64,000 nucleotides of DNA from Ilyonectria destructans (GCA_020740775.1 JAHEWK010000011.1:372001-436000); one strand, 5' to 3'; positions 1 through 10,594 are shown, counted from the first letter of the stretch. Numbers and translations: made by a program. Notes: generated by a model from the letters alone, not told the origin.

Positions 1-1377
1 GGCTTGCGGATACCTGGGGTAGACGCGCAGGTTTTGTCCTAGGCTCAGCGCTGTCTGTACTCGGCGTGGGAATCGAATATGCCTCCAACAGCGCTGGGGC
101 CCTGCTTGCGGGCAAAATTGCAAGTTCATCTCTGGCTCTTTTTGTTGTAATGCTAATGAATTTCTCTGGCAGGTCAACGGCTTAGCCCTTGGCTTCTTCT
201 TGACTCTTGGGCCATTGTATGCCTCGGAGATCGCCCCTCTGCCTCTGCGCCCAACCCTGACGGCGGCGGTGAATTTCTTCATCAACGCAGGCCAGATGGC
301 AGCAATTGGCATCGGAAACACGCGCTTTACAATCCTCACCCCCGACTCGTACAAGGTGTTGTTTGCCGCTCAATGGGCATTTCCCTGCTTCATTATGCTT
401 TTTGCCTTGTTCATGCCAGAGAGCCCTTGGTATCTCTGCAGAAAAGGTAAAGACGAGGCCGCTGCAAAAAGTTTGCAAAGACTATACAGTAAGACGTCAG
501 ACTCAGACCCAGCTGCCAATGCCCTGCTGGAGATTCAGAGCGCCATCCAGCAAGAGCGGTTATTAAATAACCTACATGAAAACTCCACCTATGCCGACTG
601 CTTCAAAGGCACAAACTTCCGACGCACGAGGATTTCTTGTGGCATGTTCGTTGTCCAACAATCTGCCGGCATTGCACTCTATGCTCAAGCACTTTATTTC
701 CTCGGTATAATTGGGTTGCCGACTGGCCTGACATTCAAGTTGGCACTTGGTGGTTTTGGTGTTGCCATGGTCGGCAACATGCTGTCTTGGGGCATCATGT
801 CATATGTTGGTTCGTTTTACTTACTCCTTTATGTGTTTGTTGCTAACCACGTCACCACAGGGCGGAGAAAGTTGATCCTTGTCGGCATTGTTCTAAACGG
901 TCTTGTCCTAATGTCCACTGGCATTGCAGGATGTTTCACGTCCACAGCAGCGCTGTACTTTATCGGTTATGTCATGAACTTTGCCCAAGCTGTATATGCC
1001 CCGACAATTGGTGCAGCGAGCTGGGTTATCTGTGCCGAAGTCAGCTCCCTCGAGTTGCGAGCTCACACTCAAAGTCTGGCTACTATTACCAATGCCATGA
1101 CAAGTTGGATCCTCAATTTCATCACACCATACCTAATCAACACAGACGACGGTAAGTTTTTAATGCAATGTTAATTTGATGCTACAAGCCTTGGCTAACC
1201 TACTTCTCAGCCAACTTGGGTGGAAAAGCCGCGTTTGTTTGGGTCGGCCTTTGTCTACTCTGCTTAATCTGGGCATGGTTTGAGGTTCCGGAATTTAAAG
1301 GCCTCTCGTCAGCGGATATGGACAGTCTTTTCGCTGCTAAGAAGCCTACTCGACGCTTCAAGCATTCTTCAGACTAA
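1..1377 (+). CDS. MFS sugar porter, alpha-glucoside:H+ symporter type (5' end missing)
   Basis: Plasma-membrane sugar/H+ symporter of the fungal maltose/alpha-glucoside permease group; only the C-terminal three quarters lie in the window. Seen: the loop motif DTWGRR near the left edge, PESPWYL after the sixth membrane segment, a second GRR loop at about 861 and a terminal TM pair. Three introns are placed by frame: 120-172 (a GC-AG intron with donor GCAAGT), 810-860 (51 bp, so it does not break the frame) and 1152-1210. The reading frame at the left edge starts at base 3. Family assignment rests on recalled family sequence; the substrate (maltose or another alpha-glucoside) is inferred. Its downstream neighbours are nucleobase genes, so it may belong to the region left of the window. 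Confidence 0.85.
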
Positions 1378-1593
1378 GTCTGGATCTGTTCTATACTTGG
1401 AGGATCCTTGGCTCGTCACGTCTGCCTTGTAGCGGGCCACTAGTCTTGTCGAGCATTGAGACATTCATATTCAGAATCCAAGTCAATTGTTGTATTGTAT
1501 CACTTCAGATGTCGCTATTTCCAATGCACGTATCGGAGTTGGCCGAATGCATCTCGGGTCTGATTGGGTTCGGTTCTGATCCGGTATCAACGC

Positions 1594-1601
1594 TCGGCCG
1601 A
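1594..1601. promoter_or_regulatory. TCGGCCGA palindrome upstream of 2OG oxygenase
   Basis: A perfect 8-bp palindrome, CGG followed directly by CCG with T/A flanks, about 210 bp before the start codon at 1814. It matches the copies near 3.3 kb and 7.0 kb. Inverted CGG triplets are the usual target form of Zn2Cys6 dimers; that the regulator at 8079-10255 binds here is inference. Confidence 0.5.
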
Positions 1602-1813
1602 CCCAGCTCATTGGGCAAGGCTTATCTTGTCTCACTTCCCCGCCTTCATGGTATCCGTATGCATCACCGTAGAGGCGGACATGTTTTAATCTTGCAATTG
1701 TTACGTCAAGGGAAACGATCCATTCAAATCGGTCGTAGTCCGCGAAAGTCAGTCTCCGGATAACTCGAACGGAACATACGAGATCCTCCCCATTCAACAC
1801 CAAGCATCCAACA

Positions 1814-2842
1814 ATGACGACTAAATACGCTGAACGCGTGATCCCCCAGGTTTGCCTCAATTCAATTTCCTCCACGACAAAGCTGATCTATTCCATGCAG
1901 ATCTCCCTCGCCAACTTTGACAAACGTATCGACGAAATCACCGAGCAAATATGCGCGGCTGCCGAGAATGTCGGCTTCTTCGCCATTGTCGATCATGGTA
2001 TTCCCCCAGCCGAGGTCGACGCCATGTTTGCCACCTCTGAAGCCTTCTTTTCGCTGTCCGAAGAGGCCAAGCGCAGTGTCCCTTGGAACCCCCAGAATGT
2101 GGGATACGAGTGTCGCTCCCAGATCCGACCTTCAACTGGTGCACCTGACCAGAAAGAGTCGTACCAGCTCCAGTTTGGAGAAAATATGCAGGGCATGTGG
2201 ATCTCGGATGACCACGCCCCGGGTTTCGAAACGAAGGCTCTCCAATTCATGCATACTCTCCAGCATGTGTCTGAGAAATTGATGCTTTGTTTTGCAAGAG
2301 GATTAGGGTTCCCAGATGATTTCTTCATCGAAGCACACGACATCACCAAACCCAACTGCCAGTCAGTCCTTCGGCTGCTACACTACTTCGAAACCCCCAA
2401 GCAAAATGACGGCACAACCTACCATCGTGCCGGAGCCCATGCAGACTGGGACTTTTTGACACTGCTTTTACAGCGAGGAGAGCAGTGCGGACTAGAAATA
2501 TGCCCTGGTCGGGAGGTGGTCACAGATTGGGCGTCTGGTGATGCTTGGACAAAGGTTGTATTTGAACCAGGCAGTATTATCTGTAATATTGGGGACCTTC
2601 TAATGAGTTGGTCGGATGACCGATTCAAGAGCACTTTCCACCGCGTCAAGGCTCCCGAAGAAGACGGAGATTACTACGGCGAGAGGTACAGTATTGCCTT
2701 TTTTAACCAGCCGTGTAAAGACGCATTGATTCAAGGACCCAAGAAGAAGTATCCCATGGTGACGGGGGAGCAGTTCACGGCGAATGCTATGGAATTGCAT
2801 TTCAAAAGATTGAAGCAGACACTAGAGGAGAAGCAAGGTTGA
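1814..2842 (+). CDS. Fe(II)/2-oxoglutarate oxygenase, isopenicillin N synthase-like fold
   Basis: Predicted soluble non-haem iron oxygenase that couples 2OG decarboxylation to oxidation of a small molecule. Seen: an N-terminal DIOX_N-like part (FFAIVDHGIP) and a C-terminal 2OG domain with the iron ligands His192 and Asp194 (AHAD) and His259 (STFHRV), plus Arg274 in RYS for 2OG binding. A 51-bp in-frame intron at 1850-1900 is likely because its removal joins VIPQ to ISLANFD as in family members; this gives about 325 residues. The fold is shared by fungal thymine-7-hydroxylase, which makes a pyrimidine substrate attractive given the XanA-like and NCS1 neighbours. The exact substrate is unknown, and other small-molecule oxidations are possible. 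Confidence 0.85.
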   Translation: MTTKYAERVIPQVCLNSISSTTKLIYSMQISLANFDKRIDEITEQICAAAENVGFFAIVDHGIPPAEVDAMFATSEAFFSLSEEAKRSVPWNPQNVGYECRSQIRPSTGAPDQKESYQLQFGENMQGMWISDDHAPGFETKALQFMHTLQHVSEKLMLCFARGLGFPDDFFIEAHDITKPNCQSVLRLLHYFETPKQNDGTTYHRAGAHADWDFLTLLLQRGEQCGLEICPGREVVTDWASGDAWTKVVFEPGSIICNIGDLLMSWSDDRFKSTFHRVKAPEEDGDYYGERYSIAFFNQPCKDALIQGPKKKYPMVTGEQFTANAMELHFKRLKQTLEEKQG

Positions 2843-3267
2843 ATCAGGGATCAGCAAATGGAGCTGGAAAGGGTAGTAACAGTAGAAGCTTGAATCGCCT
2901 ATAATAGCTCATTTAATTAGGACGCTGAATGAATAGGTTTTTAATTTGTATGGAAGTAAATAACAGTCACGTATGTAATGATTGGGTGTTTATTCAGGCA
3001 TTGGCGTAGTTGTAAATGGTTGCTGCTGTATTTCGGGGGAAATCGCAGAGGCCACACCATGCGATTGCTGTGCAGGAACATCTATTCCCGGATGAATAAA
3101 GCCCCGCCGATGCACCAATCATGATTGAACAAGAATAAAACTGATTGATTGGCCAGTTATTCACTGTGTGATTGTCGTCCGGTAGGTTCCAGTCGTTACC
3201 GAGCCCATATCGACAGTTCATCTGGCTGAAAGTAATGGCCGGTTCCTTGCTAAGCTGTGCTCATTCA
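2843..3267. other. Intergenic region without a gene
   Basis: Holds the 3' flank of the oxygenase and the distal promoter of the next gene. I see no coding signal. It is moderately AT-rich near 2900-2990. Confidence 0.5.
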
Positions 3268-3378
3268 CTCGGACCGAGGTCAAGAAAATCGGCCGATAAA
3301 GGTGATCGATGCTCTACTCCCTAGGTCATGTTCCAAAGACCCGACAAAGATATGGGAGGTTATCAAGCCTCGGCCGAG
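3268..3378. promoter_or_regulatory. Three CGG/CCG palindromes upstream of XanA-like gene 1
   Basis: Three inverted CGG sites lie 183-293 bp before the start at 3561. They are CTCGGaCCGAG at 3268-3278 (one-base spacer), ATCGGCCGAT at 3288-3297 (perfect 10-bp palindrome) and CTCGGCCGAG at 3369-3378 (perfect 10-bp palindrome). The last is followed by a further CCGAG. Likely Zn2Cys6 operator sites by family knowledge; the bound protein is inferred. Confidence 0.6.
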
Positions 3379-3560
3379 CTCTCGTCCGAGGCGGGGAAGG
3401 TTATCACAGATGCGCCTAGCTGCAAGTGACGATGACGTCGAATAATTCAGCCGAACAATTCATTACCAAAGATTCACTAAATCAGAAAGATATCGTCATA
3501 TACATAGTATCGCCATCAGTCTCGCAAGGGCATCGTCTCCATACAACCCATCTCATCGCC

Positions 3561-4870
3561 ATGCCTTCAAGGATTGAGCCAGCTAGCGCTAGTTTCACGG
3601 TGAAGCCTCTCCCCCTGGAAGAAGGCAAGAAGGCCAACTTTGGAGCAATTGTCGAAGGCTTAAACCTGAATAACATCAGCGGTAATTCATCTCATGTATG
3701 CATTCAAGTTCGTCACTAATGATATCCATTCAGATGCCGATGTGAATGAGTTGAAGAACACCATTTGGGATAAGAAAGTCATCATTGTGAAAGGACAAAA
3801 GGACCTCCTACCGATTAAACAGTGGGAGCTCGTTACTCGCTTTGACCCAGACGCACCTCAGGTCCACTCTCATGGAACAGTCAAGGCATTTAACAAACAC
3901 GGAGGGATCTTGTCGGTAGGTTGAGCACGAATGCTTCTTCCCAGTCCCTTACAACTGGTCTGCCCATGCTAAAGTTGTTGTGCAGTCCAGTCGTGATGTC
4001 CTCGCGATCCCGGGTGCTGATAATGTGCGGCTTATCGGCAAGGGATACCAAGGGGCCGATCACTATGGCATCAAAGACAAAACTATCTCCAAACCTTTGA
4101 GCCACGACTGGCATGCCACAAAACTTTCCCAAAAAGACTTTGAAACTGGCCACACCAGGTTTCAGCGATGGCACATCGACGCACCGTTATACGAGCGCGA
4201 TCCCGCATGGTTCACTACACTACGATGTATCAAGCGACCTACGTTCCCAAAGGTTACTGTCCACTGGGATGACAGATCGGGCCACACCATGGAAGTCGAA
4301 CCAGGGTTGACGGCATTCTTCAGCAATGTGCAGACCTATGATCTCATGACTCCGGAAGAGAAGACTATTGCAGATCATAGTTGGGTTGAGTATGCACCAC
4401 ACCCGTACCAATGGATTGGAGACTGCCGCAGCAACCCGAACGGCCTAGGTATTGTTTCCCAAGGTCGCGAAAAGTCTCTCAAGGAGCTTGGCGACTGGAA
4501 TCCGGCCTTTGTGAAGCGATATCCCATGGCATGGGTCAACCCAGTCACAGGGGAAAAGGCATTCATGGTGCACGGTATCTGCGCTCGCAGGCTATTTTTG
4601 CGATCGTCACCGGATGAGGAGCCCAAGGTTATTGACGACGTTGTCGAAATCCGAAAGTGGCTCAAGCCGATTCAGGACCGTATTCTTCGTCCTGAATACA
4701 TCATTGTCCCGAAAGTGGAAGAGGGGGATGTTGTCATGTGGGCTAATTGGCAGTGTTTTCATACCGCGATTGACTACCCTGATTCTTATGGCCCACGGAC
4801 AATGCACCAGGCCAACATTGGAGCCTCCACGGCACCTGTTGGCCCTACTCCAGTGCCAGCAATTGTTTAG
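3561..4870 (+). CDS. Xanthine dioxygenase (XanA)-family 2OG oxygenase, copy 1
   Basis: TauD/TfdA-fold Fe(II)/2OG oxygenase. The characterised family member, XanA of Aspergillus nidulans, oxidises xanthine to urate without molybdenum cofactor. Seen after removing introns 3682-3733 and 3916-3985: a 395-residue protein with iron ligands His164 and Asp166 in RWHID and a distal His360 in CFHTAID, followed by GPRTMHQ, which supplies the 2OG-binding Arg. The block PMAWVNPVTGEK, also in copy 2, is typical of the family. Length agrees with XanA (about 370 residues). It converges on the second family member at 5469-6870, from which it differs strongly, so this is not a recent duplication. Substrate could be xanthine or a related purine. 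Promoter carries three CGG palindromes. Confidence 0.85.
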
Positions 4871-5468
4871 TGTAGTTTATCTAGTCAAAGTAGTCCTCTC
4901 ACAGCAATCAACTATTATAGTCTTTCGTATCAAACCCGTTAGGCCCTTGTATAGTGTCTCAGATGTGTTCGGATCTCTATTGTATTGCCCGCCATGAGGT
5001 TGGCATCCCCAAGATTGCGTTTTCAAAACACTGGGCGCGAATATTAATTGCAGGTTCGTGATGTGCAGTCTTGAAGTACTGAGATACATCTATTTGACGA
5101 CGCGGTGGCTGAAATGTACGATTTGTTTGAGTTTGCGATCTTCATAAATGTTACCTGAAGTATGGGTAGGAAATGCTTGAATTGTGGAAAAAACTGTGAT
5201 TTTGACCTTGTGCCGGCAACTTGCTCACCTTGAGGGAGCAGACAGAAGTTAGATTAGTTACCTGAAGTATGGTAGCCATGGCACTTACACTTCAATTACG
5301 TACTGAGAATAGGGCAGGACGTTAAGAAGCGATGGAATGGAGTCTTGAAATGACCAATCTTAATCCGGTACGTTTAAATTAATATCTAACGCCTCTCTTG
5401 CAATACCGCGAGTTAGTCACAAAGTAGGGTACTCAATCGTACCAGCCAAGGTAACGCATCTTCACACA
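4871..5468. other. Region between convergent 3' ends
   Basis: Roughly 600 bp between the stops of two convergent XanA-like genes. No gene seen. A 15-bp direct repeat (TTACCTGAAGTATGG) occurs at 5151-5165 and 5258-5272. Confidence 0.5.
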
Positions 5469-6870
5469 TCATCCTGAAGGATGGTCACTAGCCGCAACAT
5501 TGCACTGGTGCATGATTCTTGGGCCATAGGATTTGGGAAACTCCGTCTAAACATGCGTCAGTAAAGTAGCCAGAGCTTCTTTAAGCAAAGGTTACTTACA
5601 ATTGTGTGCCACAAGGCTCTGTTGTACCACAAGATGACGTCTTGCTCCTCGTGTCGATGGGCATAGATGTTCTCAGGCTCCAATGCGGGCCTCATGAGCC
5701 TGATCGATTATCAGTAACTGGATTTTGAGGTTGAAACAATAATCGGAACTTACTTGTGCATAAATTCCCGCACTTGTTTGAGATCATCGACGACCCTTTC
5801 CTCGGCGTTCGGCGCATCCTTCAGGTACAGCTTTCGTACTCCCTGACCGTGAATCTGCAGCGACTTTTCTCCCGTAACTGGGTTAGTCCAGACCATAGGG
5901 TAAACACAGACGTGCTTGCGATCCCAAGAAGGAAGCTGGTTCAGTGGTTTTTCTAGGCCTTCTGTCTCAATCAGATGCCCCAAGCGCGAGCTGTGTGCGG
6001 TGGACATCCATAAAAAAGCATGCGGTGCGTACTCAATCCAGCTATTCATGACAATGTTTCGAGTTTCCTCATCGAGCAATTCCAACGCGCGGGAACCTGC
6101 GACCATGGCCGTTGAGCCTGGTGCAATAGTCATTTCTGTATCTGTACCATCGTCCCAGCGCACCGTCACGTCGGGACCTTTGGGCGTACGCACAGCCAAC
6201 AAACAGCCCACCCGCGGAGGGGGGATTTTGTACAGTGCTCCATCGAAATGCCACTGATAGAAGCGACTTGCTCCATTTTCCCGTTCCTCGGGAGGGATAT
6301 GGGGAGGAAGATGAAATTCCTCATGATCGATGCCCTGGATTTCAAAGCCCGGAGGGAACGAGTAATGGTCGTTAGGGACGGCACCACGACCGAGGATGTG
6401 GACTTGTGGCTGCACGGGAATAGCTGGACGCTTGGGAATGCCATAGATGTTGACGCCGTTATGCGTAGCAAGGAGGGGATCGACGCCGTGAGCAAACCCG
6501 CCTGTCGTTTCTTCTGGATCAAAACTATGCAACTTAGCTTTTCCTGCTTGTCAATCTGAAGAGTGCAACATGCATACCTCGATGTAAGCATGTACTGTTG
6601 CTGAGGCTTTAGCATCTCGGGCTGCTCCTTAAACACAAGTAGCTTATGACGATGCAACGCATCATGGATAAAGTCAAAGTCGGCATCGGTGAAGTTGTTT
6701 AGGTCAATGCCGTAAATTTCAGCTCCAAAGCCGACTTTTTTGTCAGGGCTGTGCTGTATAGCCACGAGCCTGCCATTTGTGGATTCAGCATGGGGAAGAC
6801 TGAATGCGGTCTTCTGGGTCGTGAGGTGAAGATCTTCAATTTCTTCCGTGATGACTGCTGTGATGACCAT
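5469..6870 (-). CDS. Xanthine dioxygenase (XanA)-family 2OG oxygenase, copy 2
   Basis: Second TauD-fold 2OG oxygenase of the XanA family. I place four exons: 6578-6870, 5754-6524, 5600-5699 and 5469-5546, giving 413 residues. Seen: RFYQWHFD with iron ligands His190 and Asp192, a VYPMVWTNPVTGEK block and the distal His386 in ALWHTI encoded in exon 3. Exon 4 supplies SYGPRIMHQ with the 2OG Arg, so the last two small exons are needed for an active enzyme. It shares a 310-bp divergent promoter, holding three TCGGCCGA palindromes, with the hydrolase at 7181. The neighbouring NCS1 permease supports nucleobase oxidation. Two divergent XanA paralogues side by side suggest different substrates or successive steps. 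Confidence 0.85.
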
Positions 6871-6968
6871 GATGTAACGTGGCGTGAGGGCTAAGTTGCC
6901 GAAGCCGCGCAAATGCATGCTTTAGTACGGTTATTTGTAGCTATTATTGGTGTGTATAATGTGGATTG

Positions 6969-6996
6969 TCATTCTCCACGCGTCATTCTCCACGCG
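6969..6996. repeat. Perfect 14-bp tandem duplication in divergent promoter
   Basis: TCATTCTCCACGCG occurs twice head to tail (6969-6982 and 6983-6996). It sits just beside the operator cluster at 7007-7073, between two divergent genes. Confidence 0.7.
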
Positions 6997-7006
6997 ATTT
7001 GTCCAT

Positions 7007-7073
7007 CTCGGCCGAGGTAGATAGTAATCAATGCTTCGGCCGAGGTTTTTGTGGATAGCGCAAGGTCGGCCGA
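7007..7073. promoter_or_regulatory. Cluster of three TCGGCCGA palindromes in divergent promoter
   Basis: Copies at 7007-7016 (as CTCGGCCGAG), 7036-7043 and 7066-7073, spaced about 28 and 30 bp centre to centre. The cluster lies between the XanA-like gene (start 6870, minus) and the hydrolase (start 7181, plus). GATA-type sites AGATAG at 7019-7024 and TTATCT at 7108-7113 lie within and beside it. The arrangement suggests joint control by a Zn2Cys6 dimer and the nitrogen GATA factor; binding is inferred. Confidence 0.65.
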
Positions 7074-7180
7074 AGCACAGCCACCAACTTTGAGGATCCT
7101 GGTGAGTTTATCTTTCTGGTCCAACATGTCTTTAATGATTCAGACTCTGCAATTAATCTTCCAAGCACACAGTAACCGTA

Positions 7181-8077
7181 ATGGCGTCCAACGTTATCGA
7201 AACCGGAAACGGAACAAAACTCCATTACCTCCAGAGCGGCAATTCCCACGGACCTTTACTCATCTGCCTTCACGGGCTTGGGGGCTCTACAAACACGTTT
7301 AAGCCTCTGGTGTCTCAATTGACCCAGTCTTACAACATCGTCTTGGTGGATTTCCCTGGGTTTGGAAAAAGCCCCGTGCCGACTCAGCGCCCGACAGTCC
7401 CAGGCTATGTCTCCGACTTACACGATGTCATCGCATCTTTGCAAGCAGTTCAAGCCCAAGACAAGAGCAAAAAGGTACAGAATGGAGAGTTGTAGCGAGA
7501 GCAAGCATTTGGCTAACTCTAGAAACAGGTCATCATCTTCGGACACTCCCTCGGAACCGCCATCGCTCTGCACTTTGCCTCCGAAAATCCCTCCCTCGTT
7601 GCTGGGCTTGTCCTCATCGGATCAGCACGGTCAGCCTCGCATATAGCCGCCGTTCGGCAGAGAATGCTTGACATGGCGGCTAATACACGTAAGATGGGGA
7701 CGACATGGGCGGCGGAATTAGCAATGAAGTCCAACTTCCCTCCGATAGAAAAGCGTCAGGTGGATGAAAGCTTGCGCAAGGAGGTTTATGACTCTGTCGT
7801 TGCATCAGATCCAGAGGGCTATGCGCTCACGTGCGAAATGATGGTGGACGAGTCGCACAAGGATCCAGATTACAGCAAGATCAAGTGCCCTACTTTGTTA
7901 ATTGCTGGTGATCTTGATGTGATAAGCCCGGTACAAAGGTCCCAAGACCTTATTCAGCTCATTGGATCCGATGCATGTTGGCTGGAGATAGTGAAGGCCG
8001 GACACCAACCTATCCTAGAGGAGCCTAAAGCTGTAGCTACGGCCATTGGAAAGCTGATTGGAAAGACAGACATTTAG
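7181..8077 (+). CDS. Alpha/beta hydrolase
   Basis: Cytosolic alpha/beta-hydrolase-fold enzyme of about 280 residues after removing the intron 7475-7528. Seen: oxyanion-hole motif LHGLGGS, strand motif VDFPGFGKSP, nucleophile elbow GHSLG with Ser105, acid residue near Asp228 (GDLDVISP) and catalytic His257 (KAGHQP). The family includes lactone hydrolases and RutD-type enzymes of pyrimidine breakdown. In this cluster a role in hydrolysing an oxidised nucleobase product is plausible but unproven. It shares its promoter with the second XanA-like gene. Its stop codon lies one base from the end of the convergent regulator gene, so the two transcripts must overlap. Confidence 0.85.
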
Positions 8078-8078
8078 A

Positions 8079-10255
8079 TTAAGAGTAGAAGTCCTGACTA
8101 GCTAAATGAAAGAGATTCTCAATGCTTCCTTCATCGAATGGCCCCGATTCAAAGAAATAGTCTGCAAGAACGGCAGGGTGTGTTGACGCCTGTGGCCGAG
8201 AAGCCTGTGGAACTGGGGATTTCTGGTCTTCGCAAAACGTCTTGACAAAAGCGGGCACATTGAACAATCGAGATCGCTTTTGTGGTTGGGGATTTGCATC
8301 TTTGTCGCCCGATGCTCTCTTCCTGCCTTGGCGCATGGTTGCGGATGCCTCGTCACGGAGAGCCGTCAGTATTTTCACTCCTCTGGAAGCAATCGTACTG
8401 TTTCGGCACTTGCTTAAAATCTCGATGATGTCGTGGACAAGTTGAAAATGTTCCGTGTTGTGTGGCTCATTTGACTCAGAATGGAGCAAGTCGAGTATGA
8501 GGATTATCGAGGCAGCGACAGCAAAGGCTTGGTATATCCAGAGTACCGGCCCATCTTCACTGACTACGCATTTGTATTCTTTGATTATCGTCTTGGAGGC
8601 AGCTAAACAAGTTTTCCTCGTGAATGCAAATGCTGGGTTCGAGAAGCTCTTGGAGAGAAACGATCGATGAATCATTATGATCTTGTGAGACGACGAGATT
8701 GCCAGTGATCGTCTTGCCCAGTGCACCCAGATTGGCCAGTCCGGATTCAGTGGTCCACTGGACAGATATTTCGGGCGAGTTGCTGTAGCGATGGTTCTTA
8801 GTTGCTTGTCCCACTTTAAGACTTGCTCATACTTGGTGAATAGCGTGTTGCAAGACATCAAACCATCTTGTAGGCGTGGCATTATACTAGCAATCGACCC
8901 GAGAAACCTAGAATAGCCAGCCACTGTAGGCTCGGAGTCTGGCAAGCTCACAAGACTCTCATCGTGGCAATTGAGGGGCAGCTCGGACTTTGAGTATGTC
9001 GGATTAATGAGATATGTATCGGAAAATGGCAGACTGAACCAATCTTGGCAACAAATCTGTAACCAGACGCGGCGCCCTGCTTCCTTCTCCACAATACCGC
9101 CCGAGACGCTCTCGGTGAGACGATGAAATCCGAGACTCTGCGCTATGCGGACGGAAGCGGCGAGGTATGTGGATTGAAGATTCGAGAAGCCAAGCATGTG
9201 GGCTGATAGGGTAAGTGTAGCGATGGCCTGAAGAGAAAGGATTGAATGGTTGGAAGCAAAATCAGCCTTGTTGAGGCAAGTTATAGCTGCCTGGAACCAT
9301 CTTTTTGAGAGCGTGGCCCTTTCAGCGTCGCCGAAGCCCCATTTCTCGGCAGTAGATGCTGGTAAAGACGTAATACTTCCAGCTAGAACGGCGAATAGGA
9401 AAGCCACCCATTGCAGATTGACCTCAGGATGCTCAATAGAGCCATCATATGTGTCGTAGAAATTCTCCAGTTGATTCCTCAAAGAAGGTGCATGGTAGGA
9501 GCAGTGATACCATAGGAGGTACTGCTCATGCCACAATATCAGATCCCAGGTTCGGCGGCGGTCTGGGAGCAAGAGCTGGAGAATTGACATTTGAGACACA
9601 TCATCCAAAGTCCCGATGTCATTGGGAGAAAGATCGGATTGCGCCTGGGGGATCATAACGTCTCCAACCGGAGAGACGTGAATAACTGCTTCGGGAGAGG
9701 CTACCAGCAAATCGGGATTCTTTCTCCGGCCCCAAGCCAGGAATTCGAGTATAGACGCGGCATCTTCAGCGACAGTGTCGCAGGATGGAGTACGGTGTCT
9801 GTTTACGGCCTCTCCAGGTCCGGGTTCAGTGCCGCTTCCGGGTCGATGAGAGATAATTACAGGGCCTTGTTCGGTCGGAGACGGCGACGGGTTCGGGACG
9901 TGGTGCAGTTCGTTTTCAAGTTCGACGACGCGGCGTCGAAGCATCGACAGCTCGCTTTCATTTCGAGGCTCGGCCGGTGACAGTGTTGACAGTGGCGATG
10001 AGGCAGAAGATGCTGCTTGCTCAGCGATCGTGGTCGTTGTAGCGTCATTGCCATCTTGTGAAGTTCGACAGGTATTTTGTTCGCCTCTAAGCACCTTGTT
10101 TGAGCCTCGGGTCGGCAAGCCGAACCTCCATCGAGGAGTCCGGGGGTCACATCAACTCACCTCCGAATGCAATTGGAGCATGGCACCGTCTTGGAGCATT
10201 TCACTTTGCGCCGTGTACACGAAATACAGGCGAGACGACTTCGTGTGGTATTCAT
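8079..10255 (-). CDS. Zn2Cys6 transcription factor, candidate regulator of the nucleobase cluster
   Basis: Nuclear DNA-binding regulator, about 700 residues. Seen: an N-terminal binuclear zinc cluster in which CISC, a 6-residue spacer, C, a 5-residue spacer and CSNC are encoded in exon 1. The sixth Cys lies in exon 2 (RRGEQNTC); an intron at 10087-10160 splits the finger. Downstream come a Ser/Thr-rich linker, a probable short coiled coil (LRRRVVELENEL) and the fungal-specific middle homology domain. Start chosen at the Met eight residues before the first Cys; an upstream in-frame Met at 10408 would add 51 residues. Central position between hydrolase and permease makes it the natural candidate to bind the TCGGCCGA sites. 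It is divergent from the permease at 10702. Confidence 0.85.
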
Positions 10256-10343
10256 GGAGTTGACATGAACTGGCAATGAACCAGTGACCGAAGCAACGGA
10301 CGACGCAGTAAGCTCGGGTGTAGGCTCGGGGGGGGAGAGTAAG

Positions 10344-10594
10344 CTATCAGAACAATCCCTTATCATGACCCCGGAGCTAATCTGGATTGAACAAATCAAC
10401 GGCTTCATGATTACTTACACCCAGATTTAACAGCTATCAAGTGGGGCTTCTCCGCACGTTATCTTTGCTGTAAGGTGATTGATCCCGATGCAACCTGATC
10501 CACATTCCCCAGTTGTATTGTATTGGGTGCAGAAGTCATTCTCATATCAATTATGCATGGGTGAATTGCCGATGGATGGGCAAGGCGGTTATCT
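10344..10594. promoter_or_regulatory. GATA-factor site cluster in regulator/permease promoter
   Basis: Four sites fit the AreA/NIT2 consensus HGATAR on either strand: CTATCA 10344-10349, TTATCA 10360-10365, TTATCT 10459-10464 and TTATCT 10589-10594. They lie in the 446-bp divergent promoter between regulator and permease. GATA sites are frequent by chance, but this density fits nitrogen-source control. No full TCGGCCGA site is present here. Confidence 0.4.

Noticed and set aside
1814..2842. Isopenicillin N synthase (antibiotic biosynthesis)
   Set aside because: Only the fold motifs match; no ACV synthetase or acyltransferase gene is nearby, and the context is nucleobase transport.
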